Shown here piece after piece: positions 9,025-18,344 of a stretch of 64,000 bases of DNA. The stretch is from Ignavibacteria bacterium (GTDB taxonomy: Bacteria > Bacteroidota > Ignavibacteria > Tepidaquicellales > Tepidaquicellaceae): contig JAQTLX010000016.1 of NCBI GenBank assembly GCA_028714695.1, forward strand, positions 1 to 64,000. Reading direction: 5' to 3'. The notes beneath the pieces are model-generated. The model was not told the origin of the DNA. It ran no database searches and was given only the letters and a program-made list of their open reading frames with translations. A program made the position numbers and the translations under genes. Within the stretch, counting starts at the first letter, position 1; every line of letters begins with the position of its first letter.

Positions 9025-9465
9025 ATGGTCAAGGCGAATAGAAATTACGAAATTTACATTATTGTCGACGGAAATTTTGATGATCCGACTATCGAAGGCA
9101 TCTCTGCAAAATACGAGAACTTCATGAAAAAGAACGGTGCTGAAATTCTAAACATTGACAAAATCGGAAGAAGAAGATTGGCATATCCGATAAAAAAGAA
9201 AGTCAACGGTTATTATACATGTTTTGAAATTCTTGCTCCAACAGACGTTGTCGGTAAACTTGAAAAGAATTTCAGAATCGATGAAAATATTCTGAGACAC
9301 CTTGCAATTCAATTGTCACCTGCGGATTTGAAGGAAAAACAGGATTATTTAAAAAAGAAGGCTTTAATTCTTGCAAAACTCGAAGCAGAAAGAGTTACAG
9401 AAGAAAACAATGCAGCAGCATCGAAGGCGGAAGCAGCAGATGCAGCCGTTAAAGCGGAACAATAA
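9025..9465 (+). CDS. rpsF: Ribosomal protein bS6
   Basis: About 146 residues. The KANRNYEIYIIVDGNF start and the later RRRLAYPIKKKVNGYY segment are diagnostic of S6, a 30S platform protein that normally binds together with S18. The frame extends upstream to 8962, but those 21 codons have no family counterpart, so I take the ATG at 9025. The C-terminus (about 115-146) is an added Ala/Glu/Lys-rich tail. It leads an S6-SSB-L9 operon; the usual rpsR (S18) is not in it. Confidence 0.93.
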   Translation: MVKANRNYEIYIIVDGNFDDPTIEGISAKYENFMKKNGAEILNIDKIGRRRLAYPIKKKVNGYYTCFEILAPTDVVGKLEKNFRIDENILRHLAIQLSPADLKEKQDYLKKKALILAKLEAERVTEENNAAASKAEAADAAVKAEQ

Positions 9466-9511
9466 GAACAGATTTTTTATTTTTAAATAAACATTTATCT
9501 GGAGGTAAGTT

Positions 9512-9961
9512 ATGGCTGAATTTAAGATGCCCGAATTAAACAGTGTAATCATTGCAGGAAACCTTACAAAGGACCCGATTTTTAGACAAACTACAAACGG
9601 TACGCCTGTTGTAAATTTTTCTATTGCAAGCAACAGAAGATTCAGGGACAAGAATGAAGACTGGAAGGAAGATGTATGCTACGTGGGAATAGTTGCGTGG
9701 AACAGGCTTGCGGAAAGTTGCCGGGATAAGCTTAAAAAAGGAAACGCTGTGTTAGTTGATGGAGAATTGCAGAGCAGAACTTTTAAAACTGAAGACGGTT
9801 CTAACAGAACTATTGTTGAAATCAAAGCGAGAAGAATCCAGTTCCTTAACAAGAGACAGGGAAACGGTGAGCACGAAAAAGATGAACCTTCGACTTTCAC
9901 AGACGAAAGTTTCGATTCTTTGCTTTCACCCGAAGACTCGGATTTAATCAAGGATAATTAA
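9512..9961 (+). CDS. ssb: Single-stranded DNA-binding protein
   Basis: 149 residues with one OB-fold (about 8-115): the N-terminal LNSVIIAGNLTKDP and the aromatic VCYVGIVAWNRLAE are typical of bacterial SSB. It protects ssDNA in replication and repair. A strong Shine-Dalgarno GGAGGT (9501-9506) sets the start. The acidic tail ends SPEDSDLIKDN and lacks the usual DDDIPF tip that recruits partner proteins, so it may be a paralogue or a diverged main SSB. It occupies the position beside rpsF that is common for ssb. Confidence 0.92.
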   Translation: MAEFKMPELNSVIIAGNLTKDPIFRQTTNGTPVVNFSIASNRRFRDKNEDWKEDVCYVGIVAWNRLAESCRDKLKKGNAVLVDGELQSRTFKTEDGSNRTIVEIKARRIQFLNKRQGNGEHEKDEPSTFTDESFDSLLSPEDSDLIKDN

Positions 9962-10017
9962 TTATTTTTAAAATATAAATATTCACAGAGCGGATTTATC
10001 CGCATGTATTATCAATT

Positions 10018-10551
10018 ATGAAAGTATTATTAAAAAAGGATCATGAATCACTTGGAGCAGCCGGTGACGTTAAAGAGGTTAAAGACGGCTTTGCAAGAAA
10101 TTATCTAATTCCGCAGGGTATTGTAACACCTGCTACAACTTCGAATTTAAAATCTTACGAAGAAGTAAAAAGACAGAAAAGCAGAAAAACTGAAAGAGAA
10201 ACAAAAGATGCTAAGGTTATTGCATCAAGACTCGAGGCTTCTCCTCTTACAATCGTTGTTAAGACGGCCGAAGAAGGAAAAATATACGGTTCAGTTACAC
10301 CTCAGATGATTTATGATATGCTCGTTGCTAAAGGATATCAGGTGATTGACAGAAAAAAAATTACAATTCCTGATCATATAAAGAGTGTTGGTGAATATGA
10401 AGTCGAAGTAAAACTTTATACAAATGTAGTCGCTAAATTAAAGGTAATAGTCGAAGGTGAAAAGACCGAAGAGACTGCCGAAACAGTTGCGGAAGCAACT
10501 GAATCAACTGAAGCAACTGCAGAAACAACCGAAGAAACGAAATCAGAGTAA
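10018..10551 (+). CDS. rplI: Ribosomal protein bL9
   Basis: 177 residues. The N-terminal domain has the signature MKVLLKKDHESLGAAGDV followed by the conserved FARNYLIPQG; then come the long connecting helix and the C-terminal domain (about 75-150). The last 28 residues are a Glu/Thr/Ala-rich tail beyond the usual end at about 150. L9 sits at the base of the L1 stalk of the 50S subunit and helps keep frame. It is the last gene of the S6-SSB-L9 unit, followed by a terminator. Confidence 0.95.
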   Translation: MKVLLKKDHESLGAAGDVKEVKDGFARNYLIPQGIVTPATTSNLKSYEEVKRQKSRKTERETKDAKVIASRLEASPLTIVVKTAEEGKIYGSVTPQMIYDMLVAKGYQVIDRKKITIPDHIKSVGEYEVEVKLYTNVVAKLKVIVEGEKTEETAETVAEATESTEATAETTEETKSE

Positions 10552-10571
10552 GCCGGTTATAGTTTTTAAAT

Positions 10572-10605
10572 AAAATCCATTCCGTTTTAACGGAATGGAT
10601 TTTTT
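10572..10605 (+). terminator. Intrinsic terminator after rplI
   Basis: AAAATCCATTCCGTT and AACGGAATGGATTTT form a long stem around a TT centre (10572-10603), followed by further T. It ends the rpsF-ssb-rplI operon. Confidence 0.87.
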
Positions 10606-10691
10606 AATTTTGGTTATTCCTTGAATAAGCAAATCATTAATAGTATTTTTGAATTATTCACGATATAATTAATTTAAAAGGATTAAAACTT

Positions 10692-12560
10692 TTGAACGAC
10701 GAAAAAACTCCTGTTCAGCCCGATCATTCCAAACCCGAAATAGTATCAGTCGAAGAGGTTACTGTAAGGTTTGCGGGTGATTCCGGCGATGGTATGCAAT
10801 TATCAGGAGCGCAGTTCTCAGATACTGTCGCTTCTTATGGAAATGATTTAGGCACATTGCCCGATTATCCGGCAGATATAAGAGCACCAGCCGGAAGTCT
10901 TTACGGCGTCAGCGGATATACAATCCACTTCTCAAGCCGCGATATTTTTACCCCGGGAGACCAGATAGACGTATTAGTAGCAATGAATCCTGCGGCTCTA
11001 AAAGTCAATCTAAAGGATATACAGAAAAACGGTACTATAATTGTGAATTCGGATTCTTTTGATAGGAAAAATCTTGAACTGGCAAATTTTAAAGAAAATC
11101 CGTTAACGGATGGTTCATTATCAGCCTACAATGTTTATCAGTTACCCATAACAAAAGTTACACTCGAAACATTAAAAGAAATGAATCTTCCATTGAAGAC
11201 CGCGCAGAAGTGCAAAAACTTTTTCGCGCTCGGACTTATATACTGGCTTTATAATAAGTCTCCTGAGAACACTCTGAAATGGATAGAAGAAAAATTTAAA
11301 AAGAAACCGGAACTTATCGAAGCAAACGTAAAAGTTCTGAAAGCCGGCTATTATTTTGGCGAAACGGCTGAATTATTTAATAAAAGATATGAAGTTAAAC
11401 CCGCTCAACTTCCAAAAGGCACATACAGAAACCTTAACGGAAATGAAGCGGTTGCACTCGGACTCGTTGCAGGAGCAAAAAGAGCAGGCCTTGATCTTTT
11501 TCTGGGCAGTTATCCCATCACTCCGGCAACTGAAATACTGCAATACCTTTCCGGCATGCGTCAATACGGCGTGAAAACGTTTCAGGCGGAAGACGAAATA
11601 GCAGGAATAACATCGGCTATCGGAGCCTCATTTGCAGGATGTCTTGGTGCTACATCAACAAGCGGTCCTGGTATGGCTCTTAAGACTGAGGCAATCGGTC
11701 TTGCCGTTATTACTGAATTGCCGCTGGTGGTTATTAATGTTCAAAGAGGCGGTCCTTCAACAGGATTACCGACAAAGACGGAACAGGCTGACCTGTTTCA
11801 GGCTTTATATGCAAGAAACGGCGAATGTCCCGCCCCTGTACTGGCTGCAGCATCTCCGGCCGACTGTTTCAATATGACGGTCGAAGCGGTTAGAATAGCC
11901 GTTAAGTACATGACTCCCGTGATACTCTTAACTGACGGATATATCGGCAATGGTTCGGAACCCTGGAAAATTCAAAAGGTAGAAGACCTTCCTGAGATGA
12001 AAGCAAACTTCAGGACCGACCCTAAAGATTATTATCCGTATATGAGAGATGAAAATCAGGTAAGACCTTGGGTGAAACCCGGAACTCCCGGACTTGAAAA
12101 CAGAATAGGCGGTCTCGAAAAACAGAATATTTACGGAAACATTAGTTATGAACAGGAAAATCATCACCTGATGGTCACATTAAGAGAAAAGAAAGTGAAA
12201 AATATTGAGAACGATATTCCTGAATTAGAGGTTTTCGGAGATAAGGACGCTGACCTTCTTGTTCTTGGCTGGGGCAGTACATTCGGAGCAATAGCATCAG
12301 CAGTTGAAAATCAAATTGCAAAAGGAAATAAAGTATGCTACGCGCCTATGAGATATCTAAATCCTATGCCGAAGAATATGGAAGAGGTATTAAAGAAATA
12401 TAAAAAGATATTGATACCTGAAGTTAATCTGGGTCAACTTGCAAAACTGATTAGGATGAATTATTTAATAAAACCGATACAATATAATAAAGTAAAAGGC
12501 ATGCCGTTTAAAGGAATTGAGATAGAAGCGAAAATTGAAGAAATTTTAAAAGGAAATTAA
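10692..12560 (+). CDS. korA: 2-oxoacid:ferredoxin oxidoreductase, fused gamma-alpha subunit
   Basis: 622 residues. Residues about 18-200 are the gamma domain (VRFAGDSGDGMQLSGAQFSD), and about 210-600 the pyrimidine-binding alpha domain (GSYPITPATEILQYLS, SGPGMALKTEAIGLA). This gamma-alpha fusion is typical of KorA of 2-oxoglutarate:ferredoxin oxidoreductase. With KorB it converts a 2-oxoacid, CoA and oxidised ferredoxin into acyl-CoA, CO2 and reduced ferredoxin, reversibly in the reductive TCA cycle. Start is TTG, preceded by AAAAGGAT; no upstream ATG fits. It is 10 bases from korB. Substrate is inferred from layout; a pyruvate or branched-chain enzyme is possible. Confidence 0.88.
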   Translation: MNDEKTPVQPDHSKPEIVSVEEVTVRFAGDSGDGMQLSGAQFSDTVASYGNDLGTLPDYPADIRAPAGSLYGVSGYTIHFSSRDIFTPGDQIDVLVAMNPAALKVNLKDIQKNGTIIVNSDSFDRKNLELANFKENPLTDGSLSAYNVYQLPITKVTLETLKEMNLPLKTAQKCKNFFALGLIYWLYNKSPENTLKWIEEKFKKKPELIEANVKVLKAGYYFGETAELFNKRYEVKPAQLPKGTYRNLNGNEAVALGLVAGAKRAGLDLFLGSYPITPATEILQYLSGMRQYGVKTFQAEDEIAGITSAIGASFAGCLGATSTSGPGMALKTEAIGLAVITELPLVVINVQRGGPSTGLPTKTEQADLFQALYARNGECPAPVLAAASPADCFNMTVEAVRIAVKYMTPVILLTDGYIGNGSEPWKIQKVEDLPEMKANFRTDPKDYYPYMRDENQVRPWVKPGTPGLENRIGGLEKQNIYGNISYEQENHHLMVTLREKKVKNIENDIPELEVFGDKDADLLVLGWGSTFGAIASAVENQIAKGNKVCYAPMRYLNPMPKNMEEVLKKYKKILIPEVNLGQLAKLIRMNYLIKPIQYNKVKGMPFKGIEIEAKIEEILKGN

Positions 12561-12570
12561 TCTGACAAAA

Positions 12571-13593
12571 ATGAGCGAAAAAGTAGAAACAAAATATACA
12601 GCAAAAGATTTTTCATCCGGTATCGACGTTCGCTGGTGCCCCGGCTGCGGTGACTATTCTATTCTGGCACAGGTTCAGAGGTCATTTCCCGCAATGATCA
12701 ATATCGAAAAAGAAAAAATCGTTTTTATTTCCGGTATCGGATGCTCGAGCCGCTTTCCTTATTACATGAACACCTATGGCTTTCATACTATTCACGGAAG
12801 AGCAGCAGCAATTGCATCCGGAGTAAAAACTGCCAATCCTGATTTATCAGTCTGGATGGCAACGGGAGACGGCGACTGTCTTTCAATAGGCGGTAACCAT
12901 TTCATACATTTGCTGAGAAGGAATATTAATATCAACGTTCTTCTTTTCAACAACAGGATTTACGGTTTGACGAAAGGACAGAACTCGCCGACTTCGGAGC
13001 ACGGAAAGGTTACTAAATCGACTCCGCACGGCAACATTGAATATCCTTTGAATCCCGTTGCTATGGCGATTGGCGTAGAAGGTACATTCATAGCAAGGGC
13101 TATGGATGTGGATTCAAAACATCTTCAGTCGTTGATTCAGAGAGCAGAGAAGCACAAAGGAACATCTTTCATAGAAGTACTTCAGAACTGCGTTATTTTT
13201 AACGACGGCGCCTTCGATTATTATACGCTGAAAGAAAACAGGGAAGACCGCGTTCTCTACATTGAACACGGAAAACCGCTTGTATTCGGCAAACAGAAAG
13301 ACAAAGCAATCAAACTTGACGGATTCACTCCCAAAGTAATCGACTTGAATGACGGCAAGAACAGTATAAACGATGCACTTATTTACAACGAGAAATCAAA
13401 AGAACTTGCATATATAATGAGCCAGTTCACGGATAATCCTGCATTGCCTATGCCTGTAGGAGTTTTCCTTGATCTCGACTACTCGACATTTGAAGACGAT
13501 ATGACCAAACAGATAGAAGATACTAAGAAAAAATTCGGAGAAGGTGATGTGGATGCATTGTTAAGAGGAAACTCATACTGGGAAATAGATTAA
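12571..13593 (+). CDS. korB: 2-oxoacid:ferredoxin oxidoreductase, beta subunit
   Basis: 340 residues. It has the N-terminal WCPGCGDYSI motif (Fe-S/TPP region), GIGCSSRFPYY, and the thiamine-diphosphate loop GDGDCLSIGGNHF followed by NVLLFNNRIYGLTKGQ. It is the TPP-binding catalytic subunit partnered with the gamma-alpha subunit just upstream. KorB-type subunits are short and carry no extra 2x[4Fe-4S] ferredoxin domain, as here; no separate delta or ferredoxin gene is adjacent. A terminator follows. Confidence 0.9.
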   Translation: MSEKVETKYTAKDFSSGIDVRWCPGCGDYSILAQVQRSFPAMINIEKEKIVFISGIGCSSRFPYYMNTYGFHTIHGRAAAIASGVKTANPDLSVWMATGDGDCLSIGGNHFIHLLRRNININVLLFNNRIYGLTKGQNSPTSEHGKVTKSTPHGNIEYPLNPVAMAIGVEGTFIARAMDVDSKHLQSLIQRAEKHKGTSFIEVLQNCVIFNDGAFDYYTLKENREDRVLYIEHGKPLVFGKQKDKAIKLDGFTPKVIDLNDGKNSINDALIYNEKSKELAYIMSQFTDNPALPMPVGVFLDLDYSTFEDDMTKQIEDTKKKFGEGDVDALLRGNSYWEID

Positions 13594-13614
13594 ATAAAAC
13601 TTTTTACATAAATG

Positions 13615-13642
13615 AAAAAGGGCTGATTTATCAGCCCTTTTT
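13615..13642. terminator. Bidirectional terminator between korB and the convergent gene
   Basis: AAAAAGGGCTGA (13615-13626), loop TTTA, TCAGCCCTTTTT (13631-13642): 12 perfect pairs with A- and T-runs at the ends. It lies between convergent genes and should stop transcription from both sides. Confidence 0.88.
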
Positions 13643-13673
13643 GTTTATACGGTTTGTGCCGCAATTATAATCA

Positions 13674-16600
13674 TTAGTAATCCAGTCCGAGTGAAAACAT
13701 GTATCTCGGTCCGGAGAATCTTTGCAGATTGTAAGGCCATGCAACATCCATTCTTACGGGGAAACCGAACAGGACTAATCTCATACCGAAGCCCGGCGCC
13801 ATTAATAAATCATTCGTTTGTATATTCCCGTTATCCGCTTTATTTATGAGTTGTAATTTTTTCGTATTATTCCATGCGGAACCTGCATCAAGAAATATAT
13901 TTCCCATAATATTCTGGAATCCCAAAGGCAGCGCGCCAAGAATCAAATATCTGAATATCGGGAAACGAAGTTCTAAGTTTAGCAGTCCGTATTTCGATCC
14001 CGTCTGCGCATTATAATCAAATCCTCTTAAAGGAGTTACGAGCGAAGCAAATGCAAAATTGTCTATACTTTCGCCGAACGGAACAACGCTGTTCTGGAAC
14101 GACCAGTTAATCCAGTTATCGATACCGCCGAGATAAAATCTCTGTGGGTTTGTTCCAAAACTCGCACCGCTTGTCAACCTGACTGCAAATGAATATCCAT
14201 CCGCAATTTTTAAGTATTTCCTGTAATCGCCTATAACGGAATAAAATTCCGAACTTTCACTGCCAAATTTAGGAGAAGCCATTAATGTCAGGTTATATCT
14301 CGTCCCTTTTTCAGGATATAAATAGCCGAACATCGTATTGTCGTGCACGTAACTTACAGACGGAACGGCGAGGTATTTTTTCTGAATAGGCTCGGTTCCG
14401 TCGTCAAGATTTTCACGGGAAATATTCATTAATCCTATACCCGCGTCAAATCTGTTGAATCTGTTTATCGGGTATGACATATTAATATTACCGCCGATGG
14501 TTCTGTATCTGTAAAGTTGATTGCCGTAGCCGCCCCTGTCATATAGAACAAATCGGGCAGTATGGTACATCTCAAATCCGTAATCTATTCTTTTCGGTAA
14601 ATAATAGTATGCTATGGCATAATCGCTGTTTTTCAGATCGATTACCATGGACGTAAGCAATGTTATCCTGTGATTTCCCAGCATATCGCTTAGAGAAATC
14701 TGTGCAACGCCCTGAACTCCGTAATAACTTGAATACATTGCATTACCATAAACCAGATCAGGTGTGAATTTAATTTTATATTTGTTCTCTTTATAAGAAC
14801 CGTCTTCATTCGTATTATTCTCGACTTTGAAGTTTGTATTGTTAGCATAAATTGAATCCCTGTTTTCAGGATCGGGTCTTTTGATATCGCTTATATCTTT
14901 CAATTTAATTCTAATATCACTTCCGTAAATTTTCAGAGTATCAGAATTTTTCCTGTTTGTTTTTACCGTGTCGGTATTAAGCGCCAGATTAAGCGAATCT
15001 TTAGAGAGCGAATCCAATTTAGTCATGGAGGAATCGAACTGAAATTTTTTCAGTGAATCCGACTTAACAAGGTTCAGATTGTTATCTTTCGTAGTTTTTT
15101 TAACGAACAGGGTCGGCGGAAGAGTATCAATATTTAATTTTTTATCAAAAGGATTTTCCATAGAAAAAATATCATAGCCGCCGTTATACAATGAAACGAA
15201 GAGAAGTCTTTTTCCGTCTTTGGAAAGCGATATCTGTTCGATTGAATTAAGGGAGTTCGTTATCGGTTTTTCGGAATAGTTTCCGGAAGAGTCAAATTGT
15301 CCGTAATAAATATTAGAGATTCCGTTTCTATCCGAGACGTACAATATTTTTTTCCCGTCCTCGCTGAAAGTAACGTGATCGTTTTTTGTATCTACGGTAT
15401 TTGATATTCTGACAATATTTTTGTCTTCGATATTAATTCTGTACACATCCCTGTTGTTCACATTATGCGACGATATTTTAAAATTCGGAGGTATGCTTTC
15501 CTTTGATGTATAATCGCCTCTGTCAGATGAGAAATAAATGTATTTACCGTCGGGCGACCAACTGGGTGAATAATCCGAAAATATATCGTTAGTAAGATTG
15601 GTGAGTTTATTTGTTTTTATATTATATAAAAACAGGTCGGACTGGTGCGAATTAGTACCAATAAAAGCAATCAAGTCTTTTAAAGGCGACCATTTGACGT
15701 ATGAAATTGAGTTTAATTCAATCGGAAGTCTTTTCTCGTCGCCGTTATTTACGTCAATTATGAATATTGCATCTTTATCGCCTGCTTTTACGCTTATTGC
15801 GAGGTCTTTACCATCCGGTGACCAAGAAAGACCGGGAGTAAGTACCTGAAGTTCTTCGAAATTATTAGTAGTATTTCCTTCGATTATTTTGTCTAGAACT
15901 TTGCCGGTGTTAATATCGGCAAGATACACACCGAAGTAATCATTTCTATTTGATATGAATGCAAATTTATCACCTTTTGGAGATATAACCGGCGAAACAT
16001 TATAGGCGCCGCCGTCACGTACATGGTCAGTCAGCATTTTTGCAAAATCCTTGATGTCTTCTCTGGTTGCAATTTCCGGCCAGTGTTCTTTCTTCATCTC
16101 TTTTATCCAGTTTTCGGATAATTTTTCAAGAGACATTTTATAGGTTTCCTTAAAAGCCATGTCTATATCATTCATTCCTCTTATGTTATTCATCAGGTCG
16201 CCGAGTTTATATTCACCGTATTGTTCATTTAGAAATGCAAAAAAACTTTGCCCTCCTCTGTAAGCAAGATAACCGTCATTATAATCGATAGGCGGCAGGT
16301 TATTATTTAGAATCGCGTCCCGAATAAAGTTATCTGTTGCTTTATCCAGTCCATTTAGACTTTGCACTTCAGCCATGCCCTCATTAAACCATAAAGGTAT
16401 ATTCAGAGAAATATTTTTCGAGATTATATTCTGAATAGAGCCGCCGTAAAACATATCGTTGAGAAAACCGTGAGTCAGTTCGTGATGAATAACATGTCTG
16501 AACTGTTCGTAATTGCCTTCAAAAGGCACGAGCACTCTGTTTTTAAATAGTTCGGTAACACCGCCAACTCCTTCCGGTAAAAATTCGTCAATGACATTGT

Positions 16601-16907
16601 TCTGCTGGAAATCGTTATGCGAATTGAATACGATAATCGGGATTCTGTTATTCAGATTATAATCCAGACTCTTAGACAATGCAACTAAAGAACTTTCCGC
16701 AACAACAGCAGTATATTCGGCAAGTTCGTATCCGTCCTGGCTGTAATAGATATCGAAATGTTTTGATTGTATGAATTTCCAGTCGAAGATTTTATACTGG
16801 ACTTTATTCTTCCCGAATTGGGGGTAAGCACTGCTGCAAACGAGTAATAATACCGAAATGACTGAAAAAAGGAAAGTTACCCTGATTTTTATATTTATAT
16901 TTTTCAT
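13674..16907 (-). CDS. Large exported protein: gluzincin-like peptidase, PD40 propeller and C-terminal barrel
   Basis: 1077 residues with a signal peptide (about 1-29). Residues 40-270 are a peptidase-MA-like gluzincin domain: His142-Glu143-x-x-His146 in HHELTHGF, with Glu176 of NEGMAE as probable third zinc ligand. About 290-590 are PD40/TolB-type propeller blades (SPKGDKFAFISNRND, SWSPDGKYIYFSSDRGD). A Ser/Asp/Lys-rich linker (600-720) leads to a C-terminal stretch of about 350 residues of amphipathic strands resembling the surface-antigen/BamA barrel (RGFDYNAQTG, LNLELRFPIFR, GSAWNN, MFSLGLDY end). It is probably anchored in the outer membrane with the peptidase and propeller in the periplasm or outside. 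The substrate is unknown. Confidence 0.82.
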   Translation of the reverse strand: MKNINIKIRVTFLFSVISVLLLVCSSAYPQFGKNKVQYKIFDWKFIQSKHFDIYYSQDGYELAEYTAVVAESSLVALSKSLDYNLNNRIPIIVFNSHNDFQQNNVIDEFLPEGVGGVTELFKNRVLVPFEGNYEQFRHVIHHELTHGFLNDMFYGGSIQNIISKNISLNIPLWFNEGMAEVQSLNGLDKATDNFIRDAILNNNLPPIDYNDGYLAYRGGQSFFAFLNEQYGEYKLGDLMNNIRGMNDIDMAFKETYKMSLEKLSENWIKEMKKEHWPEIATREDIKDFAKMLTDHVRDGGAYNVSPVISPKGDKFAFISNRNDYFGVYLADINTGKVLDKIIEGNTTNNFEELQVLTPGLSWSPDGKDLAISVKAGDKDAIFIIDVNNGDEKRLPIELNSISYVKWSPLKDLIAFIGTNSHQSDLFLYNIKTNKLTNLTNDIFSDYSPSWSPDGKYIYFSSDRGDYTSKESIPPNFKISSHNVNNRDVYRINIEDKNIVRISNTVDTKNDHVTFSEDGKKILYVSDRNGISNIYYGQFDSSGNYSEKPITNSLNSIEQISLSKDGKRLLFVSLYNGGYDIFSMENPFDKKLNIDTLPPTLFVKKTTKDNNLNLVKSDSLKKFQFDSSMTKLDSLSKDSLNLALNTDTVKTNRKNSDTLKIYGSDIRIKLKDISDIKRPDPENRDSIYANNTNFKVENNTNEDGSYKENKYKIKFTPDLVYGNAMYSSYYGVQGVAQISLSDMLGNHRITLLTSMVIDLKNSDYAIAYYYLPKRIDYGFEMYHTARFVLYDRGGYGNQLYRYRTIGGNINMSYPINRFNRFDAGIGLMNISRENLDDGTEPIQKKYLAVPSVSYVHDNTMFGYLYPEKGTRYNLTLMASPKFGSESSEFYSVIGDYRKYLKIADGYSFAVRLTSGASFGTNPQRFYLGGIDNWINWSFQNSVVPFGESIDNFAFASLVTPLRGFDYNAQTGSKYGLLNLELRFPIFRYLILGALPLGFQNIMGNIFLDAGSAWNNTKKLQLINKADNGNIQTNDLLMAPGFGMRLVLFGFPVRMDVAWPYNLQRFSGPRYMFSLGLDY

Positions 16908-17081
16908 ATTTGAGTTAAAATTAAACCGTATAATTATACAATCATATATTCTTCCTTTTTAAATCCTTATATGTTTTTTAATACTGATTATCAGTCTAAT
17001 TTAATTTAATTTAAACATTTTGACAATTTATTGATACTCAAAATATTAAAACTGATAAAATTTTAAATAAATTTCCTATTA

Positions 17082-18344
17082 ATGGTAGAGTTTAAAGAGC
17101 ATATATTAAAGAATGGAATCAGGCTGGTTATGAGCAGGAGACCTTCGATACCGAGTGTAATTATTAATACAAGTTTTCACGTCGGTTCAAAGAATGAAGA
17201 ACCGGAGAAAACCGGATTAACGCATTTATTCGAACATTTGATGTTTACAGGTTCCAGAAATATATCGCAGGGTATGTTCGATGAAATACTGAATGCCAAC
17301 GGCGGAGAGAGCAACGCCTTTACAACGCAGGATTATACAAGTTATTATCTTTCCGTACCTTCGTCCAGGCTGGAACTGGGGATGTGGCTTGATTCCGACC
17401 GGTTCGAATCTTTTCCGGTAAATAAAGAAAGTCTTGAAATACAGAAGAAAGTAGTAATAGAAGAAAAAATGCAGGTCCATGATAATGCGCCGTTCGGTTC
17501 ACTAGAACAGGAAAGCAATAAAAGACTTTTCCCAAAAAGCGGATACGGGTGGCAGATTATAGGGGACGACAAACACATTCGAAAGTTCACGATAAATGAT
17601 GTTCAAAATTTTTTCGACAAATACTATTCTCCTTCAAATGCTTTTGTTACAATAGCGGGTGATATAGATTATAACGAAACATTAAATCTTGCCGAAAAGT
17701 ACTACGGGGGGATTGAGAATAAAAATATCGAAATTGACAGGAAGTTTGAGGAGGATGAAATTAATGAATCTACTGAAGAAACAATTAAGGATAATATAAC
17801 TTTGCCCGCAAGATTTGTTTTTTACAGAATCCCCGAGGCAGGAACCGAAGACTATTATACGTTAAAACTTATCAGTACGGCTTTGTCTTCCGGGGAAAGT
17901 TCAAGAATCTTTCAGCAGTTGGTATCAAAAAACAGATTATCGTCAGAGGCATATACATATGTCAACGGTATGGAAAATTCGAGTATTTTCTGTTTCAATT
18001 GTTTTTTAAACGACGGGAAAGTTATTAAAGACGTTTCTGGGATAATGGATGAAATTCTTGATGATGTTATTGAGAACGGACTAAAGGATGAAGAGATAAC
18101 GAAGTCAATAAACAAGGTTGAAACATCGTATTATTTCAGAATACAGACTTCTTTGAGACTCGCAGACAGTCTCACATATTATAAAATGTTTTTTGATGAT
18201 TGCAGCATGATAAATACCGAAACAGAAAAATTCAAAATTTTCGATAACAAGAGGATAAAAGAAGCAGCAGGAAAATATCTGAATAAAAACAAAAGGGTAA
18301 TACTTAATTATATACCGGGAAAAAACGGAGGCGCGAATGCTTGA
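17082..18344 (+). CDS. M16-family zinc peptidase, catalytic-type subunit
   Basis: 420 residues with no signal peptide. The inverted zinc motif His48-Leu-Phe-Glu51-His52 (GLTHLFEHLMFTG) and the distal Glu in VVIEEKMQ (127/128) are all present, so this member should be active. The fold is the M16 alpha/beta pair (about 1-220 and 221-420). Bacterial M16B enzymes work as heterodimers of an active and an inactive partner, and the next gene supplies the second. The downstream gene overlaps it by 8 bases, so the two are translationally coupled. Substrates of this family are peptides or processing intermediates; specificity here is unknown. Confidence 0.9.
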   Translation: MVEFKEHILKNGIRLVMSRRPSIPSVIINTSFHVGSKNEEPEKTGLTHLFEHLMFTGSRNISQGMFDEILNANGGESNAFTTQDYTSYYLSVPSSRLELGMWLDSDRFESFPVNKESLEIQKKVVIEEKMQVHDNAPFGSLEQESNKRLFPKSGYGWQIIGDDKHIRKFTINDVQNFFDKYYSPSNAFVTIAGDIDYNETLNLAEKYYGGIENKNIEIDRKFEEDEINESTEETIKDNITLPARFVFYRIPEAGTEDYYTLKLISTALSSGESSRIFQQLVSKNRLSSEAYTYVNGMENSSIFCFNCFLNDGKVIKDVSGIMDEILDDVIENGLKDEEITKSINKVETSYYFRIQTSLRLADSLTYYKMFFDDCSMINTETEKFKIFDNKRIKEAAGKYLNKNKRVILNYIPGKNGGANA

